From an uncultured Sunxiuqinia sp. (GTDB lineage: Bacteria; Bacteroidota; Bacteroidia; Bacteroidales; Prolixibacteraceae), in assembly GCF_963678245.1 (NCBI RefSeq), contig NZ_OY782776.1, positions 496,001 through 560,000 on the forward strand: 64,000 nucleotides of DNA, read 5' to 3'. Under the pieces are notes generated by a model. That model was not told the origin of the DNA, did no database searches, and saw only the letters and a program-made list of their open reading frames with translations. Position numbers and translations under genes: made by a program. Positions 17,963 to 26,497 of the stretch are shown here, piece by piece; within the stretch, counting starts at the first letter, position 1; every line of letters starts with the position of its first letter.

Positions 17963-18557
17963 GTGTAAGAAAAATATTGCAATTGCTGAACCTTCAGCTA
18001 TTATATATGAAGGACTATCCAATATTCTGTTACGGGAAGGATGTAATCATTACAACCTTTATCATTTCGATAATATTGAAGAAATATTATACGAAACACC
18101 AACAGGCAAAATCGACCTTTTTATTGCAAATCCTTCCCTTGTGAAAGGGAATGTAAAAGCTTTTCATTCTCATAAGAAAATAGGTAATTCTATGCCGTGG
18201 GTGGCTCTCATTTATTCATTCTTTGAAAAAGAAATTATCGATTTATTTGATGCCGTTATTCAAATAACTGATTCTCCCGAAACAGTTACTTACACAATAC
18301 AAAATTTGGTTTCTTTAAAATGCCTATGTAAGTCCGTATTAAAAGAGCAGCTTACCCCAAGGGAAACAGATGTATTAAAACAACTTATACAAGGCTTGTC
18401 GAATAAAGAAATTGCCAGTCAGTTAAATATAAGTACCCATACGGTTGTCAGCCATCGGAAAAACATTACACAGAAAACAGGCATAAAAAGCCAGTCAGGG
18501 CTAACCATTTATGCCATATCCAACAATATTATCAATATAGAAGATTACCAGGAATAA
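17955..18557 (+). CDS. LuxR-type transcriptional regulator with a degenerate receiver domain
   Basis: About 200 residues. The N-terminal part (IAIAEPSAIIYEGLSNILL...) has a response-regulator-like fold, but the phosphoacceptor region reads DLFIANPS with Asn in place of Asp, so it is probably not phosphorylated in the usual way. The C-terminus is a LuxR HTH (LTPRETDVLKQLIQGLSNKEIA, SQLNISTHTVVSHRKNI). No ATG fits; a TTG that overlaps the hemerythrin gene by 8 bases is the likely start. The coupling suggests it reports the hemerythrin protein's signal (nitric oxide, oxygen or iron), possibly acting on the TonB/flavodoxin genes downstream. This is inference. Confidence 0.85.
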   Translation: MDKCKKNIAIAEPSAIIYEGLSNILLREGCNHYNLYHFDNIEEILYETPTGKIDLFIANPSLVKGNVKAFHSHKKIGNSMPWVALIYSFFEKEIIDLFDAVIQITDSPETVTYTIQNLVSLKCLCKSVLKEQLTPRETDVLKQLIQGLSNKEIASQLNISTHTVVSHRKNITQKTGIKSQSGLTIYAISNNIINIEDYQE

Positions 18558-18684
18558 TCTTCATCATTTATCCCATCTTCAGGGGATACATCTCCTCTAT
18601 AAAAACCCATTTTTAAGGGATTGTGTCATTTTCAGGGTTTCTGTTTTTTTGTGCCTTCAATAGTTATAAAATAAAGAGACCAAA

Positions 18685-21093
18685 ATGAAAAAGACTTTTA
18701 TATTAATCATTGGACTATTATTATTGCTACAATCCCAGGCACAGGAAAAAACTGATGCCATGCTTTTCGGCGATGTGAAATCAGCTACTACAAAAGAACA
18801 CATACCGTATGTAACAATTACTGTTAAGGGGACACGAATGGGAACCACAACAGATGGTACAGGCCATTATAAGCTAGCTAACCTCCCGGTTGGCAAATGT
18901 ACAATTGTTGCTCAATTCCTTGGATACAAGTCTCAGGAAAAAGAAATTCTTATGGAAAGAGGAAAGGCAGTGGAGCTATTTTTTGAATTGGAAGAAGATA
19001 TGATGGACCTTGAACAGGTTGTAGTTACCGGAACCCGAACCAAACATTACGTGAAAGATGTGCCAATCCGCACGGAAGTGATTACAGCAAAATCTATCGA
19101 AAACAAAAATGCTGCAAACCTCTATGAAGCGTTGGAAGGAACACCTGGTATACGTGTAGAACAACAATGCCAGTACTGCAATTTTTCAATGATACGCATG
19201 CAGGGGCTTGGGTCAGAGAACACACAGGTTTTGATTAATGGGCAACCTATTTATTCCGGCCTGGCTGGTGTATATGGCCTGCAACAAATGGGAACCGATG
19301 ATGTTGACCGGGTTGAAATAACCAAAGGTGCAGGTTCGGCTCTTTACGGTAGTGGCGCTATTGCCGGGGCCATTAACATTATTACAAAGGAGCCATCTTT
19401 TGTGCCTGAAACAAATGCAGATGTCCAGTTTGGAAATTTCGGGACAAATAAATACAGTGTCTATTCTTCATTAAGAAATGAGAAGGGAAATATTGGCCTG
19501 ACCATCAATGCCCAAAAGCTGACCGGTGATGCCATTGACGAAACAGGCGGAGGGACAAGTAAAGATGAAGTAAAACATAAAGACGGTATTTCAGACCGGG
19601 TTGCTTCGAATTTAAATAATGCCGGCTTCGGTTTGTATGTTGATGGTTTGTTTGCTGAAAATGACAAGTTAGTCCTGCGTGGAAGGTACATTTATGAAAA
19701 ACGGGAAGGGGGAATAATGGATGATGATTATTACAGGAACCCGTTTACAGATGGTACAGAAAATATTACTACCGACCGCTATGAAACAGAATTATCGTAT
19801 AAGACACTGTTCCAGGATGCTTCCGAACTTAATTTCTCGGTAGCCTATACCAGTCACGACCGCACAGCCACCAATGATACATACCTGGGCGACTATATGG
19901 CAACCCACGATGACAATACTCCCGATGTCAGGGATATGCGACCTTACCTGGCCGATGAAAATTCATTAACCGGTACGTTGACTTATGGAAAACGATTAGG
20001 TAACCACCACCTTTTAATCGGGGTACAAGGCTTTTATGACAAGCTGGAAGAATCAGGAATGTATGTTATTGTAGACGAAGAAAGTGACTATTATGGAACT
20101 TCTTATAAATCAATCGGGAATAAATCGGCCCATGAATTTGGTTTTTTCTTACAGGACGAATGGAACATAACCGATAAACTGACTGCCGTTCCCGGTGTAC
20201 GTTTCGATATTCACCACTCAGAAGAAGACTATGAAGCAAATAAAGAAGTATTTACAAGTTCTTTCCCTGAAAGCAAATTCGACAGAAACAGTTTCAGCCC
20301 AAGGCTTGCCCTGAAATATGAGGTTTCGCACAGGGTAACACTACGCGCGAATGTGGGTACAGGCTTCAGAGCCCCTTACGGTTTCTCCGAAGATTTACAT
20401 TTATGTAGTGGTTCTCCAAGGGTATGGAAATCCTCAGATTTGGACCCGGAGAGATCGATTAGCTACAATCTGTCTGCTGATTATTACGGAGAAAAAGTGA
20501 GGCTTAGCGCTAATTTGTTCAGAACTGATCTGAAAGATAAAATTGCTTTTGCCGATGCCGATGAAAATGTTGCGTCCTTAGGATACGACTATCAATGGGA
20601 AAATATTGATGATGCTTTTGTCCAGGGGATTGAAGCATCCTTTATGACCGATGTAACTTCTACTTTTGGATTTGGCATAGATTTAACCCTGAACCAGGGG
20701 AAATACGACCATGCCCGGGAAGACTGGAAGGGGACAGAATATGAAGGTGATAGTAAATACATCTCCCGCTTTCCTTCTGTTACCGGAAATATTAAACTGG
20801 AATACAGCCCCAAAGACTGGATTTTTACAATTGACGGGGATTACCAGGGAAGTATGTATATCGACTATTACAGCGAAACAGAAGGGATGAGCAAAATAAA
20901 ACACACAGATCCTTATATGCTCTTTAACGCAAGAGTGTCAAAAACAATTAAAAACGTTAAGTTGTATGCCGGGGCAAAAAACATTTTCAATTATATCCAG
21001 CCCGAGAAATATCTTGATGATGCCGCTTTTATGTATGGTCCCGTATTTGGTACTATGGTATATGCCGGAATATCTGTTGCCATAAGAAGGTAA
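18685..21093 (+). CDS. TonB-dependent receptor with CxxC plug motif (paralogue of 13330-15747)
   Basis: An 802-residue outer-membrane receptor. It has a signal peptide (about 1-20), a carboxypeptidase-regulatory-like domain (24-105), a plug with QQCQYCNF (Cys162 and Cys165) and GAGSALYGSGAIAGAINIITKEP, then a barrel. It is clearly related to the receptor at 13330-15747 over the whole length, with the same Cys positions. It is followed at 25 bases by a small DUF6686-like gene and then flavodoxin, a typical iron-starvation protein, so an iron complex is the likely ligand. Substrate is unproven. Confidence 0.9.
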   Translation: MKKTFILIIGLLLLLQSQAQEKTDAMLFGDVKSATTKEHIPYVTITVKGTRMGTTTDGTGHYKLANLPVGKCTIVAQFLGYKSQEKEILMERGKAVELFFELEEDMMDLEQVVVTGTRTKHYVKDVPIRTEVITAKSIENKNAANLYEALEGTPGIRVEQQCQYCNFSMIRMQGLGSENTQVLINGQPIYSGLAGVYGLQQMGTDDVDRVEITKGAGSALYGSGAIAGAINIITKEPSFVPETNADVQFGNFGTNKYSVYSSLRNEKGNIGLTINAQKLTGDAIDETGGGTSKDEVKHKDGISDRVASNLNNAGFGLYVDGLFAENDKLVLRGRYIYEKREGGIMDDDYYRNPFTDGTENITTDRYETELSYKTLFQDASELNFSVAYTSHDRTATNDTYLGDYMATHDDNTPDVRDMRPYLADENSLTGTLTYGKRLGNHHLLIGVQGFYDKLEESGMYVIVDEESDYYGTSYKSIGNKSAHEFGFFLQDEWNITDKLTAVPGVRFDIHHSEEDYEANKEVFTSSFPESKFDRNSFSPRLALKYEVSHRVTLRANVGTGFRAPYGFSEDLHLCSGSPRVWKSSDLDPERSISYNLSADYYGEKVRLSANLFRTDLKDKIAFADADENVASLGYDYQWENIDDAFVQGIEASFMTDVTSTFGFGIDLTLNQGKYDHAREDWKGTEYEGDSKYISRFPSVTGNIKLEYSPKDWIFTIDGDYQGSMYIDYYSETEGMSKIKHTDPYMLFNARVSKTIKNVKLYAGAKNIFNYIQPEKYLDDAAFMYGPVFGTMVYAGISVAIRR

Positions 21094-21118
21094 AGTAGCT
21101 CAGAATAAAATTATAAGT

Positions 21119-21469
21119 ATGATTCAATTAATTGGCAAAACAGCAAACGGCAAAATTTTTAAGTGCGATAAATGCAGTGCAATACATGTTGAATTTAAAA
21201 ATATGGGGTTCAATTTAAGTGAAAAACAATTCCCATATTTTGCAGAAAGTATATTGGATCTTGATGGAAATGAGTGGGAAACGAGAAATAAAGGCTCTTA
21301 TTTTTCCCGAAAAATATTGATACCTACCGGGCACAATACCATTAACATTTTATTGAATAATCAAGAATTGAATGAATTAAAGGAATTGCTTACTGACCGC
21401 TCAGGCACAAAAGTAACTTTCAATAATATCTCCAATGACAATTTCCTGATTCCTTCATTCTGTAATTAA
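21119..21469 (+). CDS. Small DUF6686-like protein
   Basis: A 116-residue soluble protein with a CDKCSAIHVEF motif near residue 18 and a C-terminal Cys. It matches my memory of DUF6686, a small Bacteroidota family found near TonB receptors and flavodoxin. It lies 25 bases after the receptor gene and 20 bases before flavodoxin, so it is in the same operon. The CxxC near the N-terminus might bind iron or zinc. Function is unknown. Confidence 0.65.
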   Translation: MIQLIGKTANGKIFKCDKCSAIHVEFKNMGFNLSEKQFPYFAESILDLDGNEWETRNKGSYFSRKILIPTGHNTINILLNNQELNELKELLTDRSGTKVTFNNISNDNFLIPSFCN

Positions 21470-21489
21470 TAAATCAAAACAAAAATACA

Positions 21490-21987
21490 ATGAGTAACAC
21501 AGTAATTCTTTATGGCTCTGACACTGGAAATACAGAAGCAGCAGCAAAAAAAATAGCATCCAGATTAGAAGCAGATATTTTTGATGTAGCCAATACTCAG
21601 GCAAATAAACTAACAGAATATGATAATCTTATTCTGGGAACATCAACCATGGGATTGGGAGATTTACAGGACGACTGGGCTAGCTTTATTTCTGAACTTG
21701 AAAAAACAGATTTGACCGATAAAACAATTGCCTTGTTTGGTTTGGGAGACGCCGATATGTACCCCGATTCGTTTGTCGATGGCATGGGTGAAATTTACAA
21801 TACGGTAAAAGACAAAGGGTGTAAGATTGTTGGTAAGGTTGAAACCGACGGCTACGAATTTGATGAATCTTTCGCAGTTGTTGATGGAGTATTCATAGGA
21901 CTTCCGTTAGATGAAGATAACCAGAGTGATTTGACCGACGAACGCATCGAATCATGGGTTAAAAAGATCAGAAATGAATTCAATTAG
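21490..21987 (+). CDS. fldA: Flavodoxin, long-chain type
   Basis: A 165-residue FMN electron carrier. The phosphate-binding loop GSDTGNTEAAA sits at about residues 9-19. The FMN-flanking loops are STMGLGDLQDDW (near 54) and FGLGDADMYPDSF (near 87), the latter with the extra long-chain loop. Flavodoxin replaces ferredoxin when iron is scarce, which fits its place in an operon with TonB receptors. Length and motifs are complete. Confidence 0.95.
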   Translation: MSNTVILYGSDTGNTEAAAKKIASRLEADIFDVANTQANKLTEYDNLILGTSTMGLGDLQDDWASFISELEKTDLTDKTIALFGLGDADMYPDSFVDGMGEIYNTVKDKGCKIVGKVETDGYEFDESFAVVDGVFIGLPLDEDNQSDLTDERIESWVKKIRNEFN

Positions 21988-22037
21988 GAACAACATTTCG
22001 AAAGTCTTAAGTAAATATAATTTCATATTTTTTTCAA

Positions 22038-24416
22038 ATGACCAAAAATAATCTGCTGTTATTTGCAGTATTCTTATTCGTATGTACATTCAATATTTCA
22101 GCTCAAACTCTCCTCTCAGGTGTTGTTCGCGATTCAAAAACGATGGAACCAATTCCGGGAGTAAATATTGTTGTGAAAGAAACTCAAAAAGGAACTGTAA
22201 CAAATCAGGATGGGAAATACCAATTAACCCTTTCTAGTATAAACTGTACAATCCTTTTTTCTTCTGTTGGTTATGAAAGTATCCGAAAGAAAGTAAGTAG
22301 TAAAGATGATAAAACGACGCTCAATATTTCTATGGAGGAATTGGTTACGCAGATAAATGAAGTAAAAGTTACCGGAAAAACCAAAGCACGCGAAATTAGA
22401 GAAAAGGCCATGCCTGTATCAGTTATTAGTGTGCAGCAATTACAGGGAACAGTCAACAGCATACAAGATGTACTAACAAAAACAGTAGGGGTTACCATCC
22501 GTTCTTCTGGCGGTGTAGGTAGTGCTTCCCGGCTTTCGGTCAGAGGGTTGGAAGGAAAGCGTATCGGCTTTTTTATCGAAGAAACCCCACTCAACGACCA
22601 ATCTGACTTTATCGACCTCAACGATATTCCAATTGATATGATTGAACGTATTGAAATTTACAAAGGTGTAGTGCCTGCAAAATTTGGAGGTTCATCAATG
22701 GGAGGAGCTGTAAATATTGTTCTAAAGGAATATCCTGATAGATATGGCGATTTCAGCTATACTCTCGAATCGTTTAATACGCATAAAATACAAACCATAC
22801 TCAAGCGGAACCATAAAGAAAAGGGGATTGTATTTGGCGTTGGCGGCGGTTACACCTATGCCGATAACGATTACACAATGGAATCACCGCATATAAAAGG
22901 ATTAAAAATAAAACGCAATCATGATAAGTTTAAAAAAATATTGATTGGAGGAGCCTTCGAAGCAACAAAATGGTGGTTTGACGAGGTTGAATTCGAGCCT
23001 GTTTTTCTTGATACTTATCGTGAAATACAAGGAATTGAAACAGATATCCGGGAAGCTTTGATTAAATCTCGCGCCTATATTTTAGCCAATAGCCTACAGA
23101 AAACAGATTTTTTTGCAGCTGGCCTGGATTTGGATATGTCAACCGCTATTGCTTATACACAATACGGCCTGACAGATACGGCAAAGGTATGGTATGATTG
23201 GTACGGTAATAGCTACCCCACAACTTCTCCTTATGGTGGCGAGTTAGGAACACGTTACGCTTCTGATTCGGATAACAAAAAATTTACGCTGATGAACAAG
23301 CTCAATTTAGAGTATTTGATAAATGAGCAGCATTCCATAAATTTTAATTCGTTTTTTAACTTAGCCAATGGCAATCCCGAAAATGAATTACGAGAACTCA
23401 GTTTGGGGAGAAAGACGGTATTTGACTCTAAAATGCGGAGCTGGGTTGGCGGAGTAACATACGATTTCCGAACTCGCGATGACAAGTTTCTGAACTCTTT
23501 TACTACCCGCTATTATCTATATACTATGTATACAAAGAATTCAAATATTTATGGTATAGGAGAAATAGAAGATATTTCATTAAGCCAAAGCGATATAGGG
23601 ATAAGCAATGCCCTAAGGTATCGTTTTCGTTCTGATTTGTTAGGGAAATTTTCTGCGGGCTATGACGTACGCATTCCTTCCGAGACTGAACTACTCGGTG
23701 ATGGTTACTCCATTACTGCGGCAGAAGATCTGCTTCCCGAACGCAATACCAATATAAATCTGGGCTTGCTGTACGACCGAATGGGAAAGGGAACCAATAA
23801 TTTACAATTAGAAATCGGTATGTATTACATGTACTTGGAAAATATGATTCGCTTTACCAAAGGTTTTCTTGGGGCACAATACCAAAACTTTGGAGAAATG
23901 CGCACGCTAGGAATAGAAGCAGAAGCCAAAGCGGATATCGTGCCATGGCTTTACGGCTACGCAAATGTTACTTTTCAGGATTTACGCGATGCCCGGAAAT
24001 ATAAAGAAAACAGTACCGTTGTCAACCCTACAAAAGATAAACGAATGCCTAATATCCCCTATTTTCTGGCCAATGCCGGGTTGGAGTTTCATAAAGCAAA
24101 CTTATTTGGGGGTAACGGACAAAATACAAGGATTTTTAGTGATGTATCATTTATTGAAGAGTATTATTACGATTTTGAGGTAACCACCAATGCAAAGCGT
24201 CGTATTCCCCGAAGCCTTTCTGTGGATGTAGGCTTTGAACACAGTTTTTTGTTCCAGCGCCTTTTTGTGTCTGGGAAAGTCAAAAATCTGACCGATGAAC
24301 GTGTGCTTTCAGAATTCAACCGCCCCTTGCCAGGGCGCAGCTTTGGTATAAAACTAAGGTACCTGTTCTCGTCAAACGGGGGACAGAAAAAAATCAGAAA
24401 AGAAAATATGAATTAA
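22038..24416 (+). CDS. TonB-dependent receptor, probable siderophore type
   Basis: A 792-residue outer-membrane receptor with a signal peptide (about 1-22), a carboxypeptidase-regulatory-like domain (25-110), a plug domain (LSVRGLEGKRIGFFIEETP, VPAKFGGSSMGGAVNIVLKEY) and a barrel. It lacks the CxxC of the other two receptors. It is followed at 11 bases by a DUF4374-like surface lipoprotein. In Bacteroides thetaiotaomicron the xenosiderophore system pairs a TonB receptor (XusA) with such a lipoprotein (XusB); the pairing here looks the same in order and type. No XusC-like PepSY protein is seen nearby. Enterobactin-type substrate is an inference by analogy. Confidence 0.88.
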   Translation: MTKNNLLLFAVFLFVCTFNISAQTLLSGVVRDSKTMEPIPGVNIVVKETQKGTVTNQDGKYQLTLSSINCTILFSSVGYESIRKKVSSKDDKTTLNISMEELVTQINEVKVTGKTKAREIREKAMPVSVISVQQLQGTVNSIQDVLTKTVGVTIRSSGGVGSASRLSVRGLEGKRIGFFIEETPLNDQSDFIDLNDIPIDMIERIEIYKGVVPAKFGGSSMGGAVNIVLKEYPDRYGDFSYTLESFNTHKIQTILKRNHKEKGIVFGVGGGYTYADNDYTMESPHIKGLKIKRNHDKFKKILIGGAFEATKWWFDEVEFEPVFLDTYREIQGIETDIREALIKSRAYILANSLQKTDFFAAGLDLDMSTAIAYTQYGLTDTAKVWYDWYGNSYPTTSPYGGELGTRYASDSDNKKFTLMNKLNLEYLINEQHSINFNSFFNLANGNPENELRELSLGRKTVFDSKMRSWVGGVTYDFRTRDDKFLNSFTTRYYLYTMYTKNSNIYGIGEIEDISLSQSDIGISNALRYRFRSDLLGKFSAGYDVRIPSETELLGDGYSITAAEDLLPERNTNINLGLLYDRMGKGTNNLQLEIGMYYMYLENMIRFTKGFLGAQYQNFGEMRTLGIEAEAKADIVPWLYGYANVTFQDLRDARKYKENSTVVNPTKDKRMPNIPYFLANAGLEFHKANLFGGNGQNTRIFSDVSFIEEYYYDFEVTTNAKRRIPRSLSVDVGFEHSFLFQRLFVSGKVKNLTDERVLSEFNRPLPGRSFGIKLRYLFSSNGGQKKIRKENMN

Positions 24417-24427
24417 AAATTAAAAAT

Positions 24428-25636
24428 ATGAAACGAATAATGTTTTTTGCAACTTTTGTGGTTGCACTGATAATGATAAGTTGTAATGACGACGATGAGC
24501 CGCAACCGCAGAACGGAGATATTGGCAAATTTCTGATAGAAACCACCTTGCTTAACCCAGATGGCTCCAGTGGTTCCTCCTACCTGCAGTTAATTCCCGA
24601 ATTATCAGGGGAAATAGATAACTCTAATGCCATTCAACTTGATTTTTCAAGTCCCATCGCGGTAATCGATAATGATGTTTTCATTTTTCCAACTTTTGGT
24701 ACAGCTGCTGTTAACGAAATACGTAAATATACTTACAAAACCGATGGAACTTTAAGCAGCCCGGAAACATTGCCGGTAACAGCTTATTCTACCCCCACAA
24801 ATATTACCCGTATCAATAATGAGAAAGCATATGTCCCTATGTACGGTATTGGTCGGGTACTAATCCTTAATCCGGCTACCATGGAAAAAACAGGTGAGAT
24901 TGATTTAAGCACTTATGCGCATGAGGATGTAAGTGCAGAACCGGCTTGTGGTTTGGTTCGCGAAGAATTGTATTACCTGCCTTTAAACCAGGCAGATGCC
25001 AACTATATGCCCTATGAAAATCATCGACAGGTAGATGTGGCAGTTATTGACATTAATACGGATGAGGTGTTAAAGGTAATTTCAGAAACTACTTCACAAA
25101 TGTCTTTCCCGACACGTCCTATGCTAAAAAACATGATTTTTACAAACGAACAAAACGACTTGTACATTGCCTGCGCCGGATATTTTGGGTACAATCCTGC
25201 CTATCGGGAAAATGGTTTCGTATGTATTCCATCGGGAAAGACCGAGTTTGATGACTCTAAATCCTGGGATATTTCAAATACTACCATCGAGGGGACTTCA
25301 TACCAACCAGTTTCTGTATTCAATTGCAAGTATATTGGCGACGGCAAACTGGCAGCCTATGTGGGTATCGCTGAATTAGCGAACAACAATCCGTACACAG
25401 CAAGGAACTCAATGCCTGTATTAATAGATTTAAACGTGAAAACAATTAAGCCAATTGAAGGTATTCCGGTATCTAACGGACATGGAATTTTTATTGATTC
25501 ATATAATAATTTAGTCATGTTTGGTTCAGATGGAGAGAACGAAGTAGGTTTTTTTACCTATAATCCGGCTACCGAAGAGGTAATTCATGTTCTTGCAACG
25601 GAAGGTGCACCTTATTTTATACACTCTTTTGAATAG
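24428..25636 (+). CDS. DUF4374-like lipoprotein, probable xenosiderophore-binding (XusB-like)
   Basis: A 402-residue lipoprotein: signal peptide ending LIMISCNDDDEPQ, with Cys at about residue 19 followed by acidic residues, which in Bacteroidota favours export to the cell surface. The rest shows repeated strand-rich blades such as AVIDNDVFIFPTFG, NEKAYVPMYG, DLYIACAGY and NLVMFGSDGE, consistent with a beta-propeller and with DUF4374. It directly follows its TonB receptor and is closed by a strong terminator, so the pair forms the end of the iron operon. The role is inferred from the Bacteroides XusB precedent. Confidence 0.8.
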   Translation: MKRIMFFATFVVALIMISCNDDDEPQPQNGDIGKFLIETTLLNPDGSSGSSYLQLIPELSGEIDNSNAIQLDFSSPIAVIDNDVFIFPTFGTAAVNEIRKYTYKTDGTLSSPETLPVTAYSTPTNITRINNEKAYVPMYGIGRVLILNPATMEKTGEIDLSTYAHEDVSAEPACGLVREELYYLPLNQADANYMPYENHRQVDVAVIDINTDEVLKVISETTSQMSFPTRPMLKNMIFTNEQNDLYIACAGYFGYNPAYRENGFVCIPSGKTEFDDSKSWDISNTTIEGTSYQPVSVFNCKYIGDGKLAAYVGIAELANNNPYTARNSMPVLIDLNVKTIKPIEGIPVSNGHGIFIDSYNNLVMFGSDGENEVGFFTYNPATEEVIHVLATEGAPYFIHSFE

Positions 25637-25640
25637 ATAA

Positions 25641-25675
25641 TAACAGGGAAACACAAAATAGGTGTTTCCCTGTTA
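25641..25675 (+). terminator. Terminator of the TonB/lipoprotein operon
   Basis: Perfect 14-base arms TAACAGGGAAACAC and GTGTTTCCCTGTTA around a 7-base loop, starting 5 bases after the stop codon. The T-run after it is weak, but position and stability support termination. Confidence 0.75.
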
Positions 25676-25794
25676 TTTCCCAAGAAATTTTTTCAGTTCT
25701 TTCGTAGTGCTTAATAAAATAGAAACAAATAATGATTTCTGATTTCCCGAACCACTAAAAATGGGGATTGCAGAATACAGTACTTTTATCTTCT

Positions 25795-25827
25795 TTTGCA
25801 TAAATGAACATTGTTCTTTTATGCAAA
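25795..25827. promoter_or_regulatory. 33-base palindrome over the tetR start codon, autoregulatory operator
   Basis: A near-perfect inverted repeat centred at 25811, with core GAACA-T-TGTTC and arms TTTGCATAAA / TTTATGCAAA; only one base pair is mismatched. The tetR ATG at 25821 lies in the right arm. The core recurs ahead of the ABC genes at 26457-26467, which supports TetR binding. Confidence 0.75.
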
Positions 25828-26438
25828 TACAAAAAGAGGATATACGAAAAGTTATTTTAAGGGTAGCACGAAACGAATTCATTGAAAACGGGTTTAAAGA
25901 TGCTTCTATGAGGAAGATTGCTCAAAAAGCAGAAGTGGGGCTGAGTAATATTTACAATTACTTTAGGAATAAAGATGAAATATTCCGTGAAATATTATCC
26001 GGGCTTTTAAGTGGAATGGACCAAATGATGGAAGAGCATAACAGCCCCAAATATATTAGCATCGATATTTTCAGTTCGGAGGAGTACATGCGGAGCCAGA
26101 TTGATATGTTTGTTGAACTCATTGATAATTACAAAGAAGAATTCAGACTGTTGTTGTTTAAATCTTCCGGCTCCTCACTCGAGAATTACCGGGAAGAGTT
26201 TATCGAATCGCAAACCCAGGTTGGCAAAGAGTACATTTTCCTGATGAAAGAAAAATTTCCATCAATTAACGGAGGAGTATCTGATTTCTTTATTCACACG
26301 ATGAGCTCGTGGTGGATGAGCATCATAAGCGAACTGGTTATGCACGAATTGTCGCACCAGAATTTGGAACGTTTTATCAGGGAATATCTGGAATTTGGCA
26401 CTGCAGGCTGGAAAAAGATTATGCAGGTTAATACCTGA
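25821..26438 (+). CDS. TetR-family transcriptional regulator
   Basis: A 205-residue repressor. Residues 1-50 are a TetR HTH (KVILRVARNEFIENGFKDASMRKIAQKAEVGLSNIYNYFRNKDEIF), and the rest is a helical ligand-binding domain. I chose the ATG giving MQIQKEDIRK: it gives the usual TetR length, and an operator-like palindrome covers it. The in-frame ATG 60 bases upstream would put the operator inside the gene. It is 59 bases ahead of the ABC transporter pair on the same strand, with a second operator copy in that gap, so it most likely represses itself and the transporter. The inducer is unknown; iron or a siderophore is a guess from the neighbours. Confidence 0.9.
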   Translation: MQIQKEDIRKVILRVARNEFIENGFKDASMRKIAQKAEVGLSNIYNYFRNKDEIFREILSGLLSGMDQMMEEHNSPKYISIDIFSSEEYMRSQIDMFVELIDNYKEEFRLLLFKSSGSSLENYREEFIESQTQVGKEYIFLMKEKFPSINGGVSDFFIHTMSSWWMSIISELVMHELSHQNLERFIREYLEFGTAGWKKIMQVNT

Positions 26439-26449
26439 TTTTTTTTGAA

Positions 26450-26474
26450 CAAATATGAACACTGTTCTTTTTTG
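26450..26474. promoter_or_regulatory. Second TetR operator, ahead of the ABC transporter genes
   Basis: Inverted repeat with core GAACA-C-TGTTC centred at 26462 and outer arms CAAATAT / TTTTTTG that partly match. It shares the sequence ATGAACANTGTTCTTTT with the 25795-25827 site. It lies 24 bases before the ABC start codon. Confidence 0.7.
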
Positions 26475-26497
26475 ATGAAATTTAAATATAAAAAACA

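Noticed and set aside
25761-25820. Upstream ATG giving a 225-residue TetR protein
   Set aside because: It would add 20 hydrophobic residues not typical of TetR and place the operator inside the gene.
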